64,000 nucleotides of DNA from contig PKYN01000009.1 in NCBI GenBank assembly GCA_003132665.1, positions 201,676 to 265,675 on the forward strand. Direction: 5' to 3'. Below are positions 57,371-64,000 of the stretch, piece after piece. The position numbers were made by a program, and so were the translations under genes. The DNA comes from Actinomycetota bacterium. Its GTDB lineage: Bacteria > Actinomycetota > Thermoleophilia > Gaiellales > Gaiellaceae. Every line of letters starts with the position of its first letter. Positions within the stretch are counted from its first letter, which is position 1. The notes under the pieces were generated by a model that ran no database searches, was not told the DNA's origin, and saw only the letters and a list, made by a program, of their open reading frames with translations.

Positions 57371-58588
57371 GTGAGTAACCGAGATCGGCTCGAGAGATAC
57401 GCCCAGCTCGCCGTCGAAGTCGGCGCGAACGTCCAGCCCGGTCAATTCCTTTTGGTGCAGGCCTATCCCGAGCAGGCTGATCTGGCGCGGGCAATCGCCG
57501 CCTACGCTTACAAGGTCGGAGCGCGCTTTGTCGACGTCAACTACGCCGATCATCGTGTGCGACGGTCGCTGATCGAGAGCGGTCCCGAAGAGATGCTCCC
57601 GTGGTCGCCGCCCTGGCTCGTCGACCGGCTCGATTACGGTACTGCCGAGAAAGCGGCCAAGATCAACTTCTCGGGCGATCCGGAGCCCGGACTGCTGGCC
57701 GATCTCGATCCCGCCCGGGTCGCCGGCTCCAGGCAGACCGAACTGGTCGAGGCTTCGCTGCGTCAGCACGTCGAGGAGAAGGTCGCATGGTCGCTGATCG
57801 GTGCGCCGACCGAGGCCTGGGCCAAAGCCGTTTTCGGCGAGCCGGACATCGAGCGCCTCTGGCAGGCGATCGAGCACGCGGTCAGGCTGGACGAGCCCGA
57901 CCCGGTGGCCGCCTGGCGCGAGCACATCGACCGACTGTCGCTGCGGGCGAAGATCCTCAACGAGCGGCGCTTCGACTCGATTCACTTCCGCGGCCCGGGG
58001 ACAGACTTGGTGGTCGGGTTGCTAGCCGATTCCTACTGGCATGCGGCCGAGAGCGAGACCGTCTGGGGACAGCGGTTCGTGCCCAATCTGCCCACCGAAG
58101 AGGTGTTTGCGACTCCCGACCGGCTCCGCGCCGAGGGTGTCGTGCGCTCGACTCGACCGCTCTCGTTGGACGGCACGATCGCCCGCGATCTGGAGCTGCG
58201 CTTCGAAGGCGGGCGCATCGTCGAGGTCTCGGCTTCCAGCGGCGCCGAGGCCGTGCGGGCGCAGACTCTCCTCGACGAGAACGCCTGCCGCCTGGGCGAG
58301 GTCTCGATCGTTGACAGCTCCTCGCGCGTCGGCGACCTTGACATCGTTTTCTTCAACACGCTCTTCGACGAGAACGCCGCCTGTCACATCGCCTACGGGC
58401 GCGGCTATCCCGCCGGCATCGAAGGCGGGACGGAGCTCTCGCCCGAGGAGCTCCTGAAACACGGAGTCAACGCTTCGGTGATTCACACCGACCTGATGGT
58501 CGGCGGCCCCGAGGTGGACGTGGACGGGCTGACCAAGGACGGCGAGGCGGTGCCGGTTCTGCGCAACAACACCTGGGTGCTGGAGTAG
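57371..58588 (+). CDS. M29-family aminopeptidase
   Basis: LERYAQLAVEVGANVQPGQFLLVQAYPEQADLARAIAAYAYKVGARFVDV, DENAACHIAYGRGYPAGIEGG, SVIHTDLMVGGPEVDVDGLTKDG. Confidence 0.9.
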   Translation: MSNRDRLERYAQLAVEVGANVQPGQFLLVQAYPEQADLARAIAAYAYKVGARFVDVNYADHRVRRSLIESGPEEMLPWSPPWLVDRLDYGTAEKAAKINFSGDPEPGLLADLDPARVAGSRQTELVEASLRQHVEEKVAWSLIGAPTEAWAKAVFGEPDIERLWQAIEHAVRLDEPDPVAAWREHIDRLSLRAKILNERRFDSIHFRGPGTDLVVGLLADSYWHAAESETVWGQRFVPNLPTEEVFATPDRLRAEGVVRSTRPLSLDGTIARDLELRFEGGRIVEVSASSGAEAVRAQTLLDENACRLGEVSIVDSSSRVGDLDIVFFNTLFDENAACHIAYGRGYPAGIEGGTELSPEELLKHGVNASVIHTDLMVGGPEVDVDGLTKDGEAVPVLRNNTWVLE

Positions 58589-58743
58589 GGCTCAGGAACG
58601 CGCTTCGTGTCTGAGTTGTGACACTTCTCTCTACGCCCGCCACCGAGCCACCCGCCCGCGGGGTCGATCCAACTTACTGGCCCGAATTGTCGAGAAACGC
58701 GCTGCGCAGTACCTATTCAGCGTCGAAATGCCACTGGCAGAGC

Positions 58744-59802
58744 TCAGCCGAGCAGCGACTCGTAGATCTCCAGGTGACTTGCGGCCGCCGCATCCCAGGT
58801 GAGCGTCTCGCGCGCGGCCAGCGCGCCGGCCCGGGCGCGGGCGAGCGCCTCGGGGTCGTCGAGCAGCGTGCGCACCGCGTCGGTCATCGCCTCGATGTCG
58901 CCGGGTGGAACAACGGCGCCGGCTTCGAAGCGGCGCACCGGCTCGGCCAGGCCGCCGACGTCGTAGGTGACCACCGGCACGCCGGCGCCCAGCGCGCGCA
59001 GCAGGGCGCCCGACTGGTCGATGCCCGGCCGATAGGGGAACAGGGCCAGAGTCGAGTCACCGAGGGCACGGTCGACCTCGGTGTCGGAGAGGTAGCCGAG
59101 GCGCCACTCGGCGACCGTGCCGGCTTGCTCGAGGTAGGGCTCGATCGGATCCATCGCGTCGCCGGCCACGAGTAGGCGCGCGTCGCCAAGCTTCTTCGCC
59201 ACCGCGATCGCGTCGTCCAGGCCCTTGTACGAGCGGACCAGCCCGAGGCAGAGCAGCGTCCGCCCGTCGTCCGTACGCGGCGCGTCGCTGCGGATGATGG
59301 CGTGGGGGATGACGTGCAGGCGCTCGAGTGCGACCCCGAGCTCGGCGAGGGTCTCGCGTCCGCGTTGCGAATGGACGACGACCGCGTCGAAGCGGCGAAG
59401 CAGCTTGGGCCAGAGCTTGCGCTTGCCCATCTTCCGCCGCGGCACGAGGTTGTGAGCGGTGAAGACGACCGGCGCCCGCCGCGGCAGCAAGAAGCGGTCG
59501 AGCTCGGGCAGGCCCAGCCACTGCAGGTGGAACACATCGGGGCGGTAGAGGCGCAGGCGCGCCATGCCGAGCGGATGCTCGCAGAGCTTGAGCGGCAGGC
59601 GCAGGCGCGAGCGCCTGAACAGGCGCGAGCTGAGCGGATAGAAGAGCTCACTGCGCTCGTAGCCGTCCGGCTCCGCCTGCGTTCCAAAGCGGAAGCGGGA
59701 GCTGACCAGCTCGACCTCGGCGCCGGCACGGGCGAGCGCCGCCGCCAGCTCGTGGTCGTAGGGCGGCGTGAATGCGGGCGGGTCGGCGATGACAACGCGC
59801 AC
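58744..59802 (-). CDS. GT4-family glycosyltransferase
   Basis: HLQWLGLPELDRFLLPRRAPVVFTAHNLVPRRK, GVPVVTYDVGGLAEPVRRFEAGAVVPPGD. Confidence 0.88.
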   Translation of the reverse strand: MRVVIADPPAFTPPYDHELAAALARAGAEVELVSSRFRFGTQAEPDGYERSELFYPLSSRLFRRSRLRLPLKLCEHPLGMARLRLYRPDVFHLQWLGLPELDRFLLPRRAPVVFTAHNLVPRRKMGKRKLWPKLLRRFDAVVVHSQRGRETLAELGVALERLHVIPHAIIRSDAPRTDDGRTLLCLGLVRSYKGLDDAIAVAKKLGDARLLVAGDAMDPIEPYLEQAGTVAEWRLGYLSDTEVDRALGDSTLALFPYRPGIDQSGALLRALGAGVPVVTYDVGGLAEPVRRFEAGAVVPPGDIEAMTDAVRTLLDDPEALARARAGALAARETLTWDAAAASHLEIYESLLG

Positions 59803-59893
59803 GCCGACAGCCTAGAGCGCAGAGCGAATCGATGACGGCCGGCGAAACCGACGAGCACGCCGCGCCGACCCACGGCTCTCGTAAACTCGCGAC

Positions 59894-60598
59894 ATGAGCC
59901 TGCTCGTGCGCTCGTGGAACATCCACCACGGGATGACCTCGCCTCACACGCGAAGGAACTATCTCGAGCAGGCGGTTCGCCTGATCGCTTCCGATCGCCC
60001 CGACGTCGTCTGCCTGCAAGAGGTTCCCCTCTGGGGCCGTCGCCGCCTAGAGGGCTGGAGCGATATGCGGCTAGTTTGGAACAGCACGCGCCGCGTCTGG
60101 TTTCCGCCCGGGCTCGGCGGCTGGATCACCCGGCTCAACCAGGGCTTCTTCCGCTCGGCCGTCTCCGGCCAGGCGAACGCGATCCTGCTCGATCGCCGGC
60201 TAGAGCCGCTCGAACAGCGCTGGACGACGATCAGCCGCGGCCGGCGCGAGCGCCGAATCTGCCAGGCGGTGCGCCTGAGCGGAATGGTGGTCGCCAATCT
60301 GCACGCCTCCGGCGTAGCCGGTCAGCCCGAGGTCGGTGCCGCCGAGACCCTGCGAGCACTCACCTTCACCGAGTCGCTGTGCCGGCCCGGAGACGTTCTC
60401 ATCCTCGCCGGCGACTTCAACCTGCGCCCGAAGCAGCTGCCCGATTTGCCGGGCTTCTCGCCGCCGGGCCGGGGCATCGATCACATCATCGTCCGCGGCG
60501 CCGAGGCGAGCGAACCCGATGTCTGGCCGCTCGCGCACCGGACGATTGCGGCAGGCGTCCTCTCCGACCATGCGCCCGTAGAACTGAGAGTCGGGTAG
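59894..60598 (+). CDS. Endonuclease/exonuclease/phosphatase-family protein
   Basis: RSWNIHHGM, DVVCLQEVP, LILAGDFNLRP, DHIIVRG, LSDHAPVELRV. Confidence 0.85.
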   Translation: MSLLVRSWNIHHGMTSPHTRRNYLEQAVRLIASDRPDVVCLQEVPLWGRRRLEGWSDMRLVWNSTRRVWFPPGLGGWITRLNQGFFRSAVSGQANAILLDRRLEPLEQRWTTISRGRRERRICQAVRLSGMVVANLHASGVAGQPEVGAAETLRALTFTESLCRPGDVLILAGDFNLRPKQLPDLPGFSPPGRGIDHIIVRGAEASEPDVWPLAHRTIAAGVLSDHAPVELRVG

Positions 60599-60618
60599 CA
60601 GCGGTTATCTTCCAGACG

Positions 60619-61686
60619 ATGGACTTCGATCAGGCCCGCGCCCAGTTTCCGGTTCTCGAACGTTATGCGTATCTGAACGCCGGTACCTTCGGCCCGCTCG
60701 CCCGGGCGACGGTTGCGGCGATGGAGGAGGGGCAGCGGCGCGATCTCGAGCAAGGGCGCTCGGGACCCGACTTCTTCCCTCAGGCGATGGCGCTACGCGA
60801 CGATTTGCGGGCGCGGATTGCTGCACTGGTGGGCGTCGAGGCGGCTCAGGTCGCCCTGACCTGTTCGACCACAGACGGCTGCAACATCGTTCTCGCCGGC
60901 CTCGCTCTCTCGCCCGAGGACGAAGTCGTGACCACTGAAGACGAGCACTTCGGTCTGCTCGGGCCGCTGCACGCCTCCGGCGCCCGGGTCGTCGTCGCGG
61001 CGGCCGAGCCCGAGTCGATTCTTGCCGCCGTCACGCCACGCACGAAGCTGCTCGCGCTCTCGCAGGTGCTCTGGACGGACGGGCGCGTTCTTCCGGTGGC
61101 GGAGCTGAGGGAGCGAAGCGGGTTGCCCGTGCTGGTGGACGGCGCGCAGGCGGTCGGCGCGATTCCCGTCGCCGCCGCGGGGGTTGACTTCCTCACCGTC
61201 TCGGCCCAGAAGTGGCTGTGCGGACCAGACACCGTCGGCGCCCTCGTCGTGTGGGAGCCGGAGCGGCTGCGCGTCGCGCAACCCAGCTACTTCGCGCAGA
61301 AGAGCTTCGAGCCTGACGGCAGGTTCGAGCCGCGACCCGGCGCCGCACGCTTCGACTCGCAGTGGATCTCGCCCGCGTCGGTGAGTGGTCTCATCGCCGC
61401 CCTGGACGGACGTCCCGGGTGGGCCTTCGAGCACGCTGCGGAGATGAGCGAGCTCTGCCGCAAGACGCTGGCGGAGCGCTTCGAGGTCGTCTCTGCGCCC
61501 TGCCAGGGAACCCTTGTCAGCTGGAGGGCTGAAGGTGATCCCACTGCGACGGTCAAGCGCCTGTTCGAGCGCGGCGTTGTTGTGCGCGACATCCCCGGGC
61601 GGAATCTGATCCGAGCCTCCTGCGGCTGGTGGACGGCCGAGGAGGACGTCGAGCGGCTGATCGCGGGGCTCGTTGACGGCGACTGA
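60619..61686 (+). CDS. Class-V aminotransferase (PLP-dependent)
   Basis: YLNAGTFGPLA, LLALSQVLWTDGRVLPV, VDGAQAVGAIPV, LTVSAQKWLCGPDTVGALVV. Confidence 0.9.
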   Translation: MDFDQARAQFPVLERYAYLNAGTFGPLARATVAAMEEGQRRDLEQGRSGPDFFPQAMALRDDLRARIAALVGVEAAQVALTCSTTDGCNIVLAGLALSPEDEVVTTEDEHFGLLGPLHASGARVVVAAAEPESILAAVTPRTKLLALSQVLWTDGRVLPVAELRERSGLPVLVDGAQAVGAIPVAAAGVDFLTVSAQKWLCGPDTVGALVVWEPERLRVAQPSYFAQKSFEPDGRFEPRPGAARFDSQWISPASVSGLIAALDGRPGWAFEHAAEMSELCRKTLAERFEVVSAPCQGTLVSWRAEGDPTATVKRLFERGVVVRDIPGRNLIRASCGWWTAEEDVERLIAGLVDGD

Positions 61687-61731
61687 CTCGAGTCGTACCG
61701 TGGCTCTGTCGTCGCGTCGAGGGGAAGAATT

Positions 61732-61812
61732 ATGAAACGGCTCGCGCTTGTGTTGCTGCCGGTGCTGATCACCTTGATCGTTCCGGCGGCCATCATCTTT
61801 ACCGCCCACTGA
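61732..61812 (+). CDS. 26-aa single-TM microprotein
   Basis: ATG MKRLALVLLPVLITLIVPAAIIFTAH*; GAGGGGAAG Shine-Dalgarno-like sequence just upstream. Confidence 0.5.
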   Translation: MKRLALVLLPVLITLIVPAAIIFTAH

Positions 61813-61830
61813 CCGGTTAGGAGCGCCCGG

Positions 61831-62259
61831 CTAGAACCGCTCGCGCCCGCGGCGCGACAGAAAGCCTGCGAAGAGCGGTATCGCAAGCGCGACGACGGCC
61901 AGGCCGAAGGCGAAGAAAGTCGGCTGCATCCAGCTGCGGTAGCCGATCAGAACGACCTGCACGGTGATCCAGATCAGCAGGATCGAGCCGACTGCCAGAG
62001 ACGCCGGCCCGGCGAAGAGATTTCGCGACCAGACGGCGAGCGACGCGGCGAGCATACTGCCTCCGACGACGACGAAGAGAATCAAGCCGGGGAAGAAGTA
62101 GCTGGAGAACGGGGTTCCGTCGAGCCAATCGCTCGGAAGGTCGAGACCCCCGCCCATCACCCCGATCCCGCCGGCGAAGGCCCAGAACGTGACAAAGAGC
62201 TCCAGCGTGAGCAGCGCGCGCGTCGAAGCTGACAGAGGTGGGCGCGTCGAGGCGGCCAC
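61831..62259 (-). CDS. Four-TM membrane protein of unknown function
   Basis: Hydrophobic 142-aa ORF with four apparent TM segments. Confidence 0.65.
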   Translation of the reverse strand: MAASTRPPLSASTRALLTLELFVTFWAFAGGIGVMGGGLDLPSDWLDGTPFSSYFFPGLILFVVVGGSMLAASLAVWSRNLFAGPASLAVGSILLIWITVQVVLIGYRSWMQPTFFAFGLAVVALAIPLFAGFLSRRGRERF

Positions 62260-62261
62260 GA

Positions 62262-62849
62262 CTAAGCGGCACCCGTCGCGGTACGCAGCCCAAGCTCGGC
62301 AGCGATCGGTCTGAGCGCACCGATGACGAACGCAATGTGCTCGTCCAGGTCGACACCCAGCTCGTCGGCGCCGTTGTAGACCTCGGCGCGGTTGACACCG
62401 GCGGCAAACGAGGGCTGCTTCAGCTTCTTGCGCACCGACTTCGGCTCGAGCGTGTCGATACCGTCCGGGCGGACGAGGCCGCAGGCGTGGACGAAACCGG
62501 CCAGCTCGTCGCAGGCGAAGACCGTCTTCTGTAACAGCGTCTCGCGCGCTACGCCGGTGTGGTTGGCGTGCGAGAGGATGGCAAGTACGACCTCCTCCGG
62601 ATAGCCCTGCTCGCGCAGGATCGGGGCGCCGGCCTGAGGGTGCTCGTCGAGCGTGGGGTGGATCTCGTAGTCGAAGTCGTGCAGCAGGCCGGCGATGCCC
62701 CAGAGCTCTTCGTCCTCGCCGAACTTGCGTGCGTAGGCTCTGACGGCCGCTTCGACCGCGAGCGCGTGCCGCCGCAGCGCCTCGCTCTTGGTGTATTCCG
62801 TCAGCGTCGCCCAGCCCTGTTCACGTGTCGGCGCCATCAGTTCCAGCAT
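62262..62849 (-). CDS. HD-domain (HDIG) hydrolase-like protein
   Basis: LWGIAGLLHDFDYEIHP, AILSHANHTG, KTVFACDELAGFVHACGLVRP. Confidence 0.88.
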   Translation of the reverse strand: MLELMAPTREQGWATLTEYTKSEALRRHALAVEAAVRAYARKFGEDEELWGIAGLLHDFDYEIHPTLDEHPQAGAPILREQGYPEEVVLAILSHANHTGVARETLLQKTVFACDELAGFVHACGLVRPDGIDTLEPKSVRKKLKQPSFAAGVNRAEVYNGADELGVDLDEHIAFVIGALRPIAAELGLRTATGAA

Positions 62850-62985
62850 AACGTGCCGCCGCCTTCGTCTCCGCCGGCCGTGTCCCGGTGCCAGGTACGC
62901 GGAAGCGCACGAATCGGCGGGAGAAGCTCGGATAGGTGCGGCATAGTCGTTTCAGCCCGGGACTCCGGCTGACCGGCTAGCTACG

Positions 62986-63027
62986 ATGAACCGCGTTCGC
63001 CCTTGGCGGCGAACTCCGAGATCATGA
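62986..63027 (+). CDS. Possible 13-aa Arg-rich upstream ORF overlapping murA start
   Basis: ATG AAC CGC ... TCA TGA = MNRVRPWRRTPRS*, stop overlaps murA ATG (ATGA). Confidence 0.3.
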   Translation: MNRVRPWRRTPRS

Positions 63028-64000
63028 CCGACGCTGCAGTCGCCGAAGCCCTACACCGCGAATCCTTCGTAATCGAAGGCGGTCACCCGCTTTCCGGCAG
63101 CGTCCAGGCGGCCGGCAACAAGAACGCGGCGCTGCCGATTCTGGCCGCCGCGCTGCTCAGCGCCGAGCCGGTGACGTTGCACAACGTTCCGCGCATTCGC
63201 GACGTCGAGGCAATGGTCGAGCTGATCTCGCACACCGGCGCGGAGGCCGCGTGGACAGGAACCAACGACGTGACCGTTCACGCCCGCGAGATCACCGAGA
63301 CCGATCTCGACCCCGATCTCTGCCGTCGCATTCGCGCCTCCTTCCTGCTCGCCGGACCGCTGCTAGCGCGCGCCGGCGCGGTCAAGATCCCGCCCCCGGG
63401 CGGCGACGTGATCGGCCGCCGTCGCCTCGACACTCACGTGAAGGCCTTCAGCGAGCTCGGCGTCGAGATCGAAGCCGGGCTCGACTATGCGATGAGTGTC
63501 GGCAGGCTGCGCGGGCGAGCGCTCTTCCTCGACGAGCCGAGCGTGATGGGAACCGAGAACGTGATCATGGCTGCGGTGCTGGCCGAGGGCGAGACCGTCA
63601 TCGGCAACGCGGCCGGCGAGCCGCACATCCAGGATCTGTGCCGCTTTCTCGGCTCGCTCGGGGCCGAGATCGAGGGCATCGGCTCCAATCTCCTGCGCAT
63701 TCGCGGCGTAGAAAAGCTCTCGGGCGGCGAGCATCGCATCTCGCCCGATCACATCGAGATCGCCAGCTTCATCGGCCTGGGAGCGGTCACGCGCGGCGAG
63801 CTGACGATCAAGGGCTGCAGCGGCGAAGATCTGCGCCCGATCCTGCCCCACTTGGAGCGGCTGGGCGTGCGGATCGAAGCGGACGACTGCAGCGTGCGCG
63901 TGCCCGACGGGCAAGAGCTCGTGATCCAGGACGATCTCGGCGGCGCGATCCCGAAGATCGAGGACGGGCCCTGGCCGCAGTTCCCCGCCGACCTGACCTC
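63024..64000 (+). CDS. murA: UDP-N-acetylglucosamine 1-carboxyvinyltransferase (3' end cut; absent from ORF track because no stop in window)
   Basis: FVIEGGHPLSGSVQAAGNKNAALPILAAALL, RASFLLAGPLLAR, PPPGGDVIGRRRLDTHVKAF, EIASFIGLGAVTRGEL. Confidence 0.94.
   Translation, partial: MTDAAVAEALHRESFVIEGGHPLSGSVQAAGNKNAALPILAAALLSAEPVTLHNVPRIRDVEAMVELISHTGAEAAWTGTNDVTVHAREITETDLDPDLCRRIRASFLLAGPLLARAGAVKIPPPGGDVIGRRRLDTHVKAFSELGVEIEAGLDYAMSVGRLRGRALFLDEPSVMGTENVIMAAVLAEGETVIGNAAGEPHIQDLCRFLGSLGAEIEGIGSNLLRIRGVEKLSGGEHRISPDHIEIASFIGLGAVTRGELTIKGCSGEDLRPILPHLERLGVRIEADDCSVRVPDGQELVIQDDLGGAIPKIEDGPWPQFPADLT

Noticed and set aside
1-64000. tRNA/rRNA genes, CRISPR arrays, transposases, prophage
   Set aside because: No cloverleaf-like sequence, regularly spaced repeats, transposase or phage proteins recognised by eye; tRNAscan-SE/Infernal would be needed to exclude definitively.

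Overview
High-GC (~65%) bacterial chromosome segment. Gene content (fused PafB/PafC-type WYL regulator, ftsA-less division cluster, split GcvP, fused SecDF) suggests a deep-branching actinobacterium such as Thermoleophilia; this is inference, not a search result. The backbone is mostly housekeeping: queG(3' part)-pafBC; an OmpR/HK two-component pair; fba; queA-tgt-secDF; MprF-like/UbiB-like genes; two PfkB kinases; a full mraZ-rsmH-ftsL-ftsI-murE-murF-mraY-murD-ftsW-murG-murC-murB-ftsQ-ftsZ cluster; gcvT-gcvH-gcvPA-gcvPB; an ABC-2 exporter; rlmN; two tandem MacB/FtsX-type ABC cassettes; terC; an M29 aminopeptidase; a GT4 glycosyltransferase; a class-V aminotransferase; an HD protein; and the 5' part of murA. 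No rRNA, tRNA, CRISPR array, IS transposase or prophage was recognised. Most notable signals: (1) an orphan OmpR-type regulator whose receiver has lost the phospho-acceptor Asp and other catalytic residues; (2) two intergenic repeat elements with a shared core, whose perfect terminal inverted repeats differ between copies and overlap the stop codon of the neighbouring gene; (3) a 10-bp phased GTGGG array inside the apparent mraZ promoter; (4) a strong hairpin and a basic N-terminal extension at the start of ftsW, plus an 83-nt ftsW/murG coding overlap; (5) a 13-aa Arg-rich uORF overlapping the murA start and a 26-aa single-helix microprotein; (6) several uncharacterised Cys-rich or zinc-ribbon proteins. 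I did not find convincing evidence of a wholly new multi-gene system.
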